Below, piece after piece: positions 10,353-22,211 of a stretch of 64,000 nt of DNA (position 1 is its first letter; each line of letters begins with the position of its first letter). The DNA lies in NCBI GenBank assembly GCA_964036315.1, contig OZ038496.1, positions 16,832,533 to 16,896,532 on the forward strand, written 5' to 3'. The notes under the pieces were generated by a model. That model did no database searches, was not told the origin of the DNA, and was given only the letters and a program-made list of their open reading frames with translations. This DNA comes from Acanthosepion esculentum (Eukaryota; Mollusca; Cephalopoda; Sepiida; Sepiidae). The translations under genes were made by a program, and so were the position numbers.

Positions 10353-10355
<3 letters not shown>
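9401..10355 (+). mobile_element. Tc1-like transposon, N-terminally deleted
   Basis: The inverted repeats are about 43 bp and nearly identical: left CAGTGCTGTTGGATAAAAGT, right (reverse-complemented) CAGTGCTGTTCGATAAAAGT, both continuing GACTCACCTGATTTTTTTTT. TA flanks both ends, the expected target duplication. Inner GTGAGTCACTTTTTTTGCAC and GGGTGAGTAAATTTTTTTAC look like subterminal repeats of the same motif. At 955 bp it lacks the part coding for the DNA-binding domain. One terminal-repeat mismatch suggests a fairly recent insertion. Confidence 0.92.
9427..10027 (+). pseudogene. Tc1 transposase catalytic domain (DD34E)
   Basis: Readable from within the left repeat: FSDETKVELN holds the first Asp, SIMFWGCFSFHGTGFLKPI follows, QDNAPCHKSK holds the second Asp, and WPPQSPDLNPIENLW holds the catalytic Glu. 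I count 34 residues between the second Asp and the Glu. The paired helix-turn-helix domain is absent. A TAA at 9964-9966 replaces the expected Gln codon after NLI; SMPKRVEKV follows in the same frame, then a one-base shift leads into QNKGGPIDY and the natural stop at 10025-10027. Not functional. Confidence 0.93.
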
Positions 10356-10419
<64 letters not shown>

Positions 10420-10429
10420 GTACGCACAC

Positions 10430-11160
10430 TTATATATCTTTATTTTCTTTCTGAGCTTACACTGATTTAACTTTGCTTCTATTTATCTCTCTTCAATCAA
10501 TGTATCTCTCTAAATGTTTCTTTATTTCTTTCTCCCTGACAATCTGTGTGCACACATAAGTATTTTTATCTATTTATCTATCGATTGCCCGAGGGTCTGA
10601 TTAAAGCCCCCAGTCTGGTTTAATATTTATATGTAACAAAATGAACCAGCAACAAAGAAAATTCACTCTTCGCACATATACATACAGAGATAAGTACAGG
10701 CAGGCATAAATGTTCATATATTTGTGTGTCCATATAGGTAAAAAAAAAAAGAAAATCATTTTTGTCGAGATGTTAATCCATTACATGCAACTTTTATTTG
10801 CATTTAATTTTATTAAACAGGAAATACAATTTTCAAAACTGAAAATGATGCAAGGAAGAATTGAAATTATCAGCAAACTGCTGTCAGCGGAAGCATTTCC
10901 TTGAAAGAAAATAAAGTGCAAATAAAATTAAAATAAACCCAAGTATTGCCTGGAGAATTATTGAAGGTTCCGGGCTTTTACAAATAGCAAACATAACCAC
11001 TGCTTGTTGCTTCATTTCAGAATCATACTATCTTTTTTTGTGTCTTGGCATTTGTAAGATTTATTAAGTTTTACATGAGTTTTTCTTGAATTATGAGGTG
11101 GCTGCAATTCCCTCATGACAGCTACAGTGTAATATTTTTGGTTTTATGTTTTCAGCACTG
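10430..11160. other. Unassigned interval
   Basis: AT-rich sequence with no supported gene; a lysine-rich open frame near 10710-10904 has no recognisable motif. Confidence 0.4.
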
Positions 11161-11164
11161 TTCT

Positions 11165-11463
11165 GTCATTAATATCTATCTATTTGTTCATCCATTTATC
11201 TCAGTCTGTTCATTATCTATTAACCTATCTATCTCAGTTTGTTCATTATCTATCTCAGTCAGTTCCTTGTCTATCTATCTATCTATCTATCATAATGTAT
11301 TCATGATCTATCTATCATTATTTATTATCTATCTATCTATCTATCCATCTATCATTAGCTATTCATTATCTATCTCAGTCTGTTCATTATCTATCAACTT
11401 ATCTATCTCAGTTGTTCATTATCTATCTATCTCAGTCAGTTCATTGTCTATCATAATGTATTC

Positions 11464-11494
<31 letters not shown>

Positions 11495-11621
11495 GAGTGA
11501 TAATAATCTATCTCTATCTATGTATCATTATCTATCTATCTATCTGAGTCTGTTCATTATCTATCTATCTATCTATCTGAGTCTGTTCATTATCTATCTA
11601 TCTATCTATCTGAGTCTGTTC

Positions 11622-11652
<31 letters not shown>

Positions 11653-11699
11653 GAGTCTGTTCATTATCTATCTATCTATCTATCTATCTGAGTCTGTTC

Positions 11700-11731
<32 letters not shown>

Positions 11732-11773
11732 AGTCTGTTCATTATCTATCTATCTATCTATCTAAGTCTGTTC

Positions 11774-11816
<43 letters not shown>

Positions 11817-11962
11817 GAGTCTGTTCATTATCTATCTATCTATCTATCTATCTGAGTCTGTTCATTATCTATCTATCTATCAGAGTCTGTTCATTATCTA
11901 TCTATCTATCTATCTATCTGAGTCTGTTCATTATCTATCTATCTATCTATCTGAGTCTGTTC

Positions 11963-11993
<31 letters not shown>

Positions 11994-12069
11994 GAGTCTG
12001 TTCATTATCTATCTATCTATCTATCTATCTAAGTCTGTTCATTATCTATCTATCTATCTAAGTCTGTTC

Positions 12070-12108
<39 letters not shown>

Positions 12109-12118
12109 GAGTCTGTTC

Positions 12119-12189
<71 letters not shown>

Positions 12190-12199
12190 GAGTCTGTTC

Positions 12200-12246
<47 letters not shown>

Positions 12247-12250
12247 CAGT
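11165..12250. repeat. TATC minisatellite with an 18-bp spacer motif
   Basis: Runs of (TATC)3-17 are separated by the recurring spacer CTGAGTCTGTTCATTATC, at least 15 times between about 11500 and 12250, giving units of about 34-80 bp set mainly by TATC number. The left part (11165-11500) is older, with CAGT and CATAATGTATTC variants. A short outlier lies at 12640-12750, beyond the MITE. Reading frames through it are artefacts. Confidence 0.93.
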
Positions 12251-12261
12251 CTCTTCAGATA

Positions 12262-12639
12262 CACTACAGTTCAAAAGTTTGAGGTAGCCCCTGGTAATTT
12301 TTTAAATTAGATCCAAAAGTAGTTTTTTGTATTTTAAATAAGAGAAAATTATTATACATGGTTTAAAAAAAAGTGAGGCATGATTTGTTTTAGAACTTTT
12401 ATTATGACAAAAAGAAAAAGAAGCAGTTCATGATTAAATTTTGTTCCTGCTTTAGCCTTGATTAATGTAGCACAAAATTTTGGCATTCATTGCAAAAGTT
12501 TCTCAAAGTATAAGTTTGATAATTGATTCCGTTTTTTTTCAATGACTCTAAGAGCTCTTTTTTAATTATTTTGTCATTCTTCTATCAAGTTCATCACATG
12601 CTAATTCTGAGGATGGCTTCAAACTTTTGAACTGTAGTG
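12262..12639. mobile_element. Tc1-like MITE, 378 bp
   Basis: Inverted ends are CACTACAGTTCAAAAGTTTG on both sides, preceded on the left by TA. The inside is A/T-rich with no transposase frame. The minisatellite continues on the far side, so this element inserted into, or splits, the TATC array. Confidence 0.8.
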
Positions 12640-12764
12640 TGTATATATCTATATATTTATCTATCCATCTCAATCTCCTCATATGTATTTATCTCTTCAT
12701 TATCTATCTATCTATCTATCTATCTCAGTCTGTTCATATCTATCTTGACAGAATCCTGATGTAG

Positions 12765-12984
12765 GTGAATGCAGTTCTCTACAGCTTCCAGTCATTTCTT
12801 GCTTTCAACAGTTTTCTTTTATATGCTGTGTCCCTTCAGTATATGCTCGATTATGGCTCTCCACAGCTTCCTATCATTTGTAGTCCCAAATAATGTTTGT
12901 TTCTTTAGTATCCCTACCAGTCACTGTTCTGCCATTCATTTGCATATACTTGTTAGATATATTACTTGCTATTTTCCTCTGCAT
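12765..12984 (-). pseudogene. LINE-C 3' end, minus strand
   Basis: ATGGCTCTCCACAGCTTCCT and the following text match the better copy at 39840-40330 and the one at 57420-57780 (ATGGCTCTCCACA, CTTCCTGTC, TTTGTAG). No long frame remains. Confidence 0.55.
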
Positions 12985-13170
12985 CCTCTTGCCTTCAATC
13001 ATGCTGAAAACACCAGTTCTCATTCAATCACCAAAGTTAAGCAGCATTGAACCTGGTTAGTAGTTAGATGAGGGACTACTTGAGGACACCAGTTACTGGA
13101 AGCAACCTCTTACAATCCCAAATATGTTTTGGTTTTAAACAACCTGCAAAGTTTTCATAAACTTTAAAAA
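12985..13170 (+). repeat. 5S rRNA-derived SINE
   Basis: From about 12985 to 13100 the sequence follows animal 5S rRNA: ATGCTGAAAACACCAGTTCT, ATCACCAAAGTTAAGCAGCA (A-box region), then CCTGGTTAGTAGTTAGATGA and the C-box region. It then joins TTTAAACAACCTGCAAAG, the tail also seen after the composite SINE at 45865-46200. Substitutions across the internal promoter argue against a functional 5S gene. Confidence 0.75.
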
Positions 13171-13179
13171 ACGAAACAA

Positions 13180-13475
13180 ATTCAAAATTCAAATTTTTAT
13201 ATTCACTATGCCTTCAGAGTTTCAAAATCTCCAATCCTCTTTCCTCACGTTTCAGAGATTTTTCAATTTTTCAATTTTTCACATGCTCTGTGTTGATGAT
13301 TGTTTACAAGTAGTTAGGGGCTCACTCTCAGGTTAACCTGCTGTACCTGGTTTCACTGAGTGCAAATTAATTTTAGAATCATCTAAGATGAGTTATATGC
13401 AAAAGAGACACACAAACAGAGGACTCCTGGTGCTTAATTTTAATATTCTATCACTTGAGGACTTTCAACACAAAG
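13180..13475. other. Unassigned interval
   Basis: No gene supported. A short CAATTTTTCAATTTTT repeat lies near 13265. Confidence 0.35.
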
Positions 13476-13479
13476 AACA

Positions 13480-13927
13480 ATTATGAGGGTCAACTATAAA
13501 GTTCATAGGCTGACCAAGATACTGTCATGGAATGTGACCAAACGAGGTTTAATTTTCAATATAGTTCCTCTTGTGGTCTGCATACTTTTTCTCTTATAGT
13601 TGCAGTGCTTCAATCCCATTGGTGAAGAAGCTTTCATCCTGTTGGTCAAAGAGTCATCGACAGCAGATATGACGTTATCATCACTGAGATACTGGTTCCC
13701 AGCCAATTGTCTTTTCATGCTGGGGAACAGTTGATAGTCAGATGGGGCCAAATCAAGAAAATAATGAGGGTGATCAAAGTCACACTCATGCACAGCAGCC
13801 ATTGAAACAAAGAACGTGTGTGAAACCAGACCCACCATCAGTTTTCCAGGGCATTTGGTCTTGATAGCATTTTGTAACTGACTCAGCAAGTTGGCATAGT
13901 ACTCTCCTTGTGTAATGCATGGAACTT
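13480..13927 (-). pseudogene. Mariner transposase fossil cut by LINE-A
   Basis: The minus strand reads TQGEYYANLLSQLQNAIK, later FDHPHYFLDLAPSDYQLFP and QLAGNQYLSDDNVISAVDD, all mariner DD34D landmarks (the second keeps APSDYxLF with the third catalytic Asp). The HQDNAPAH block is lost (now HTFFVSM). The 3' terminal repeat is probably at 13477-13510 (TATGAGGGTCAACTATAAAG). The upstream part stops abruptly at 13928, where a LINE-A A-tail begins, so the LINE landed inside the mariner. Confidence 0.8.
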
Positions 13928-16900
13928 TTTTTAAGCATTTCACCTCAAGCAAGGCAGAAGTGCCACTAGCACACAAGGGGTTACAGAGAGTGAGAGCAAG
14001 AGTAAAGAGGGGTGTTTGAGGAAAGGATATAGAGAAGGAGGGGGATCAGGATCAAGGCATCAGAAGATGTCGATTGACATTACATTTGAATATTTGAAGA
14101 TTATAACCATCAGGGAAGCCAGATACAAAGAGAATAACATAGGTGCCAAGACGGATCCTTGTCTTAGTCAGGACTGGAAATTACTAGCACGCAAGGGGTT
14201 ACGGAGAGTGAGAGCAAGAGTAAAGAGGGGTGTTTGAGGAAAGGATATAGAGAAGGAGGGGGATCAGGATCAAGGCATCAGAAGATGTCGATTGACATTA
14301 CATTTGAATATTTGAAGATTATAACCATCAGGGAAGCCAGATACAAAGAGAATAACATAGGTGCCAAGACGGATCCTTGTCTTAGTCAGGACTGGAAATT
14401 ACTAGCACGCAAGGGGTTACAGAGAGTGAGAGCAAGAGTAAAGAGGGGTGTTTGAGGAAAGGATATAGAGAAGGAAGGGGATCAGGATCAAGGCATCAGA
14501 AGATGTCGATTGACATTACATTTGAATATTTGAAGATTATAACCATCAGGGAAGCCAGATAGAAAGAGAATAACATAGGTGCCAAGATGGATCCTTGTCT
14601 TAGTCAGGACTGGAAATTACTAGCACGCAAGGGGTTACAGAGAGTGAGAGCAAGAGTAAAGAGGAGTGTTTGAGGAAAGGATATAGAGAAGGAGGGGGAT
14701 CAGGATCAAGGCATCAGAAGATGTCGATTGACATTACATTTGAATATTTGAAGATTATAACCATCAGGGAAGCCAGATACAAAGAGAATAACATAGGTGC
14801 CAAGATGGATCCTTGTCTTAGTCAGGACTGGAAATTACTAGCACGCAAGGGGTTACAGAGAGTGAGAGCAAGAGTAAAGAGGAGTGTTTGAGGAAAGGAT
14901 ATAGAGAAGGAGGGGGATCAGGATCAAGGCATCAGAAGATGTCGATTGACATTACATTTGAATATTTGAAGATTATAACCATCAGGGAAGCCAGATAGAA
15001 AGAGAATAACATAGGTGCCAAGATGGATCCTTGTCTTAGTCAGGACTGGAAATTACTAGCACGCAAGGGGTTACAGAGAGTGAGAGCAAGAGTAAAGAGG
15101 AGTGTTTGAGGAAAGGATATAGAGAAGGAGGGGGATCAGGATCAAGGCATCAGAAGATGTCGATTGACATTACATTTGAATATTTGAAGATTATAACCAT
15201 CAGGGAAGCCAGATAGAAAGAGAATAACATAGGTGCCAAGATGGATCCTTGTCTTAGTCAGGACTGGAAATTACTAGCACGCAAGGGGTTACAGAGAGTG
15301 AGAGCAAGAGTAAAGAGGAGTGTTTGAGGAAAGGATATAGAGAAGGAGGGGGATCAGGATCAAGGCATCAGAAGATGTCGATTGACATTACATTTGAATA
15401 TTTGAAGATTATAACCATCAGGGAAGCCAGATAGAAAGAGAATAACATAGGTGCCAAGATGGATCCTTGTCTTAGTCAGGACTGGAAATTACTAGCACGC
15501 AAGGGGTTACAGAGAGTGAGAGCAAGAGTAAAGAGGAGTGTTTGAGGAAAGGATATAGAGAAGGAGGGGGATCAGGATCAAGGCATCAGAAGATGTCGAT
15601 TGACATTACATTTGAATATTTGAAGATTATAACCATCAGGGAAGCCAGATAGAAAGAGAATAACATAGGTGCCAAGATGGATCCTTGTCTTAGTCAGGAC
15701 TGGAAATTACTAGCACGCAAGGGGTTACAGAGAGTGAGAGCAAGAGTAAAGAGGAGTGTTTGAGGAAAGGATATAGAGAAGGAGGGGGATCAGGATCAAG
15801 GCATCAGAAGATGTCGATTGACATTACATTTGAATATTTGAAGATTATAACCATCAGGGAAGCCAGATACAAAGAGAATAACATAGGTGCCAAGATGGAT
15901 CCTTGTCTTAGTCAGGACTGGAAATTACTAGCACGCAAGGGGTTACAGAGAGTGAGAGCAAGAGTAAAGAGGGGTGTTTGAGGAAAGGATATAGAGAAGG
16001 AAGGGGATCAGGATCAAGGCATCAGAAGATGTCGATTGACATTACATTTGAATATTTGAAGATTATAACCATCAGGGAAGCCAGATACAAAGAGAATAAC
16101 ATAGGTGCCAAGATGGATCCTTGTCTTAGTCAGGACTGGAAATTACTAGCACGCAAGGGGTTACAGAGAGTGAGAGCAAGAGTAAAGAGGGGTGTTTGAG
16201 GAAAGGATATAGAGAAGGAAGGGGATCAGGATCAAGGCATCAGAAGATGTCGATTGACATTACATTTGAATATTTGAAGATTATAACCATCAGGGAAGCC
16301 AGATACAAAGAGAATAACATAGGTGCCAAGATGGATCCTTGTCTTAGTCAGGACTGGAAATTACTAGCACGCAAGGGGTTACAGAGAGTGAGAGCAAGAG
16401 TAAAGAGGGGTGTTTGAGGAAAGGATATAGAGAAGGAAGGGGATCAGGATCAAGGCATCAGAAGATGTCGATTGACATTACATTTGAATATTTGAAGATT
16501 ATAACCATCAGGGAAGCCAGATAGAAAGAGAATAACATAGGTGCCAAGATGGATCCTTGTCTTAGTCAGGACTGGAAATTACTAGCACGCAAGGGGTTAC
16601 AGAGAGTGAGAGCAAGAGTAAAGAGGAGTGTTTGAGGAAAGGATATAGAGAAGGAGGGGGATCAGGATCAAGGCATCAGAAGATGTCGATTGACATTACA
16701 TTTGAATATTTGAAGATTATAACCATCAGGGAAGCCAGATACAAAGAGAATAACATAGGTGCCAAGATGGATCCTTGTCTTAGTCAGGACTGGAAATTAC
16801 TAGCACGCAAGGGGTTACAGAGAGTGAGAGCAAGAGTAAAGAGGGGTGTTTGAGGAAAGGATATAGAGAAGGAAGGGGATCAGGATCAAGGCATCAGAAG

Positions 16901-19900
16901 ATGTCGATTGACATTACATTTGAATATTTGAAGATTATAACCATCAGGGAAGCCAGATACAAAGAGAATAACATAGGTGCCAAGATGGATCCTTGTCTTA
17001 GTCAGGACTGGAAATTACTAGCACGCAAGGGGTTACAGAGAGTGAGAGCAAGAGTAAAGAGGGGTGTTTGAGGAAAGGATATAGAGAAGGAAGGGGATCA
17101 GGATCAAGGCATCAGAAGATGTCGATTGACATTACATTTGAATATTTGAAGATTATAACCATCAGGGAAGCCAGATACAAAGAGAATAACATAGGTGCCA
17201 AGATGGATCCTTGTCTTAGTCAGGACTGGAAATTACTAGCACGCAAGGGGTTACAGAGAGTGAGAGCAAGAGTAAAGAGGGGTGTTTGAGGAAAGGATAT
17301 AGAGAAGGAAGGGGATCAGGATCAAGGCATCAGAAGATGTCGATTGACATTACATTTGAATATTTGAAGATTATAACCATCAGGGAAGCCAGATAGAAAG
17401 AGAATAACATAGGTGCCAAGATGGATCCTTGTCTTAGTCAGGACTGGAAATTACTAGCACGCAAGGGGTTACAGAGAGTGAGAGCAAGAGTAAAGAGGAG
17501 TGTTTGAGGAAAGGATATAGAGAAGGAGGGGGATCAGGATCAAGGCATCAGAAGATGTCGATTGACATTACATTTGAATATTTGAAGATTATAACCATCA
17601 GGGAAGCCAGATACAAAGAGAATAACATAGGTGCCAAGATGGATCCTTGTCTTAGTCAGGACTGGAAATTACTAGCACGCAAGGGGTTACAGAGAGTGAG
17701 AGCAAGAGTAAAGAGGGGTGTTTGAGGAAAGGATATAGAGAAGGAAGGGGATCAGGATCAAGGCATCAGAAGATGTCGATTGACCTTACATTTGAATATT
17801 TGAAGATTATAACCATCAGGGAAGCCAGATACAAAGAGAATAACATAGGTGCCAAGATGGATCCTTGTCTTAGTCAGGACTGGAAATTACTAGCACGCAA
17901 GGGGTTACAGAGAGTGAGAGCAAGAGTAAAGAGGGGTGTTTGAGGAAAGGATATAGAGAAGGAAGGGGATCAGGATCAAGGCATCAGAAGATGTCGATTG
18001 ACATTACATTTGAATATTTGAAGATTATAACCATCAGGGAAGCCAGATACAAAGAGAATAACATAGGTGCCAAGATGGATCCTTGTCTTAGTCAGGACTG
18101 GAAATTACTAGCACGCAAGGGGTTACAGAGAGTGAGAGCAAGAGTAAAGAGGGGTGTTTGAGGAAAGGATATAGAGAAGGAAGGGGATCAGGATCAAGGC
18201 ATCAGAAGATGTCGATTGACATTACATTTGAATATTTGAAGATTATAACCATCAGGGAAGCCAGATACAAAGAGAATAACATAGGTGCCAAGATGGATCC
18301 TTGTCTTAGTCAGGACTGGAAATTACTAGCACGCAAGGGGTTACAGAGAGTGAGAGCAAGAGTAAAGAGGGGTGTTTGAGGAAAGGATATAGAGAAGGAA
18401 GGGGATCAGGATCAAGGCATCAGAAGATGTCGATTGACATTACATTTGAATATTTGAAGATTATAACCATCAGGGAAGCCAGATACAAAGAGAATAACAT
18501 AGGTGCCAAGATGGATCCTTGTCTTAGTCAGGACTGGAAATTACTAGCACGCAAGGGGTTACAGAGAGTGAGAGCAAGAGTAAAGAGGGGTGTTTGAGGA
18601 AAGGATATAGAGAAGGAAGGGGATCAGGATCAAGGCATCAGAAGATGTCGATTGACATTACATTTGAATATTTGAAGATTATAACCATCAGGGAAGCCAG
18701 ATACAAAGAGAATAACATAGGTGCCAAGATGGATCCTTGTCTTAGTCAGGACTGGAAATTACTAGCACGCAAGGGGTTACAGAGAGTGAGAGCAAGAGTA
18801 AAGAGGGGTGTTTGAGGAAAGGATATAGAGAAGGAAGGGGATCAGGATCAAGGCATCAGAAGATGTCGATTGACATTACATTTGAATATTTGAAGATTAT
18901 AACCATCAGGGAAGCCAGATACAAAGAGAATAACATAGGTGCCAAGATGGATCCTTGTCTTAGTCAGGACTGGAAATTACTAGCACGCAAGGGGTTACAG
19001 AGAGTGAGAGCAAGAGTAAAGAGGGGTGTTTGAGGAAAGGATATAGAGAAGGAGGGGGATCAGGATCAAGGCATCAGAAGATGTCGATTGACATTACATT
19101 TGAATATTTGAAGATTATAACCATCAGGGAAGCCAGATACAAAGAGAATAACATAGGTGCCAAGATGGATCCTTGTCTTAGTCAGGACTGGAAATTACTA
19201 GCACTCAAGGGGTTACAGAGAGTGAGAGCAAGAGTAAAGAGGGGTGTTTGAGGAAAGGATATAGAGAAGGAAGGGGATCAGGATCAAGGCATCAGAAGAT
19301 GTCGATTGACATTACATTTGAATATTTGAAGATTATAAACATCAGGGAAGCCAGATACAAAGAGAATAACATAGGTACCAAGATGGATCCTTGTCTTAGT
19401 CAGGACTGGAAATTACTAGCACGCAAGGGGTTACAGAGAGTGAGAGCAAGAGTAAAGAGGGGTGTTTGAGGAAAGGATATAGAGAAGGAAGGGGATCAGG
19501 ATCAAGGCATCAGAAGATGTCGATTGACATTACATTTGAATATTTGAAGATTATAACCATCAGGGAAGCCAGATACAAAGAGAATAACATAGGTGCCAAG
19601 ATGGATCCTTGTCTTAGTCAGGACTGGAAATTACTAGCACGCAAGGGGTTACAGAGAGTGAGAGCAAGAGTAAAGAGGGGTGTTTGAGGAAAGGATATAG
19701 AGAAGGAAGGGGATCAGGATCAAGGCATCAGAAGATGTCGATTGACATTACATTTGAATATTTGAAGATTATAACCATCAGGGAAGCCAGATACAAAGAG
19801 AATAACATAGGTGCCAAGATGGATCCTTGTCTTAGTCAGGACTGGAAATTACTAGCACTCAAGGGGTTACAGAGAGTCAGAGCAAGAGTAAAGAGGGGTG

Positions 19901-21540
19901 TTTGAGGAAAGGATAGAGAGAAGGAAGGGGATCAGGATCAAGGCATCAGAAGATGTCGATTGACATTACATTTGAATATTTGAAGATTATAACCATCAGG
20001 GAAGCCAGATACAAAGAGAATAACATAGGTGCCAAGATGGATCCTTGTCTTAGTCAGGACTGGAAATTACTAGCACGCAAGGGGATACAGAGAGTGAGAG
20101 CAAGAGTAAAGAGGGGTGTTTGAGGAAAGGATATAGAGAAGGAGGGGGATCAGGATCAAGGCATCAGAAGATGTCGATTGACATTACATTTGAATATTTG
20201 AAGATTATAACCATCAGGGAAGCCAGATACAAAGAGAATAACATAGGTGCCAAGACGGATCCTTGTCTTAGTCAGGACTGGAAATTACTAGCACGCAAGG
20301 GGTTACAGAGAGTGAGAGCAAGAGTAAAGAGGGGTGTTTGAGGAAAGGATAGAGAGAAGGAAGGGGATCAGGATCAAGGCATCAGAAGATGTCGATTGAC
20401 ATTACATTTGAATATTTGAAGATTATAACCATCAGGGAAGCCAGATACAAAGAGAATAACATAGGTGCCAAGACGGATCCTTGTCTTAGTCAGGACTGGA
20501 AATTACTAGCACGCAAGGGGTTACAGAGAGTGAGAGCAAGAGTAAAGAGGGGTGTTTGAGGAAAGGATATAGAGAAGGAGGGGGATCAGGATCAAGGCAT
20601 CAGAAGATGTCGATTGACATTACATTTGAATATTATAACCATCAGGGAAGCCAGATACAAAGAGAATAACATAGGTGCCAAGATGGATCCTTGTCTTAGT
20701 CAGGACTGGAAATTACTAGCACGCAAGGGGATACAGAGAGTGAGAGCAAGAGTAAAGAGGGGTGTTTGAGGAAAGGATATAGAGAAGGAGGGGGATCAGG
20801 ATCAAGGCATCAGAAGATGTCGATTGACATTACATTTGAATATTTGAAGATTATAACCATCAGGGAAGCCAGATACAAAGAGAATAACATAGGTGCCAAG
20901 ACGGATCCTTGTCTTAGTCAGGACTGGAAATTACTAGCACGCAAGGGGTTACAGAGAGTGAGAGCAAGAGTAAAGAGGGGTGTTTGAGGAAAGGATATAG
21001 AGAAGGAGGGGGATCAGGATCAAGGCATCAGAAGATGTCGATTGACATTACATTTGAATATTATAACCATCAGGGAAGCCAGATACAAAGAGAATAACAT
21101 AGGTGCCAAGATGGATCCTTGTCTTAGTCAGGACTGGAAATTACTAGCACGCAAGGGGATACAGAGAGTGAGAGCAAGAGTAAAGAGGGGTGTTTGAGGA
21201 AACGATATAGAGAAGGAGGGGGATCAGGATCAAGGCATCAGAAGATGTCGATTGACATTACATTTGAATATTTGAAGATTATAACCATCAGGGAAGCAAG
21301 TAGGAGGAAAGGATTTCCCTTTCAGGAAGTGCGAGAGAAGAAGCTTTTGGAGTAGGAGAGGTGGTTACATTTCGCTGTTTTGAAAGTGAAAGGGTGGGAC
21401 CAAGATGCTAACCTAGTAGCACGCTTAAATTTATCCAGTTGGGGTACCAGTGAAAGTAGCTCGTTAGAGCAGTTGCCATGGAAATATTTGTAGAAAAGAC
21501 AGAGGGGAAACTATAGCATGTCTGTGAGAAAGTGACATAT
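13928..21540 (-). mobile_element. LINE-A 3' end expanded by a satellite
   Basis: On the minus strand the left edge is the LINE-A terminus (a T run, then AAGCATTTCACCTCAAGCAA, 13928-13968) and the right edge (21270-21540) is the unamplified ORF2 C-terminal region, matching 5350-5600 in order. On the minus strand 21230-21340 reads CFPDGY, then NLQIFKCNVNRH. Between these edges a 218-bp piece of the same LINE is tandemly amplified. The single-copy edges show the array grew inside one LINE insertion. Confidence 0.8.
13969..21292. repeat. 218-bp satellite array, about 33.6 units
   Basis: Head-to-tail units of 218 bp, each with CACGCAAGGGGTTACAGAGA and GAAGATGTCGATTGACATTA. Units are nearly identical; variable sites are few (GGAGGGGG/GGAAGGGG, GATACAAAG/GATAGAAAG, AAGACGG/AAGATGG, GGGGTGT/GGAGTGT). 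Two units (starting about 20556 and 20984) lack 8 bp, giving a 428-bp higher-order dimer at the right end. On the minus strand the unit spans the LINE-A stop codon region (FKCNVNRHLLMP) and part of the 3' UTR, plus about 60 bp that I cannot place in LINE-A. 218 is not a multiple of 3, so repeated open frames are incidental. Confidence 0.97.
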
Positions 21541-21544
21541 ATCT

Positions 21545-21845
21545 CAAAGAGAAAATAATGACATAATCAATATGTTGACGCTCTTAGATCTTGTTTTGAG
21601 AGAAAGATTTTATAAATTTCAATTGACAGTCATACTGGCTGTTTAGCCAATAAATGTCAAATGTTTCCTTATACAGAAACGAATAATATAGCCTTTACCA
21701 TTAGAGAATAGGAAAACAGATACTACTACCTGACCTCCCCACTAAGGCAGGATGTTGGATACCCATATGCAGGCATAAGAAAAAAATTACCAAATCCCCA
21801 CAACCTGGTGACACTATAAAATGAGGATAGAATAGATATTAAACT
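21545..21845. other. Unassigned interval
   Basis: AT-rich with no recognised element between LINE-A and the next dispersed repeat. Confidence 0.4.
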
Positions 21846-22190
21846 TGTTATTTTCATCCCTCCTGAATGGTGATGGGACCATTTAAGGTGAGGAGCCCAA
21901 GCGCATACACATGGGCTCGGACCAAAAATTGCCTAGTCGCAGTAACCAATGTTATACTGACATCAATATTCCACTGATTCCCTCTCTTTGGTACAATGAG
22001 GGAGGTGCTGCCGCAGGGTTGGAACCAAGCATCGTTCATTTATTTGTTATGTTCTGTCCAAAAACAGAAACACAATTGATTGATAAAATGTAATTTATAA
22101 GGAATTGGAAACCCACACCTAACCAGGAAACAAGGGATAAGCCTCTACTCTTGTTCAAAAGAAGAACATGGAGGAGTGTGAACTGGACAA
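21846..22190 (+). repeat. Dispersed repeat family R, copy 1
   Basis: Shares GGTGCTGCCGCAG, CAGTAACCAATGTTATACTG and AACCAGGAAACAAGGGATAA with copies at 22780-23110 (plus), 29600-29870 (minus) and 37105-37480 (minus). No clear protein or Pol III box is visible; it could be an untranslated LINE region. Confidence 0.55.
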
Positions 22191-22211
22191 TAGGCAAACC
22201 TATCTACTCCT

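Noticed and set aside
12985..13100. Functional 5S rRNA gene
   Set aside because: Multiple substitutions in the internal promoter and a SINE tail attached directly after it.
14016..20987. Repeated 73-codon open frames beginning RKGYREGGGSGSRHQKM
   Set aside because: They start at TTG, each restarts because the 218-bp unit shifts frame, and they are antisense to the LINE-A C-terminus. They are by-products of the satellite.
13969..21292. CRISPR-like or VNTR coding array
   Set aside because: Repeats are contiguous 218-bp satellite units without unique spacers, and the genome is eukaryotic.
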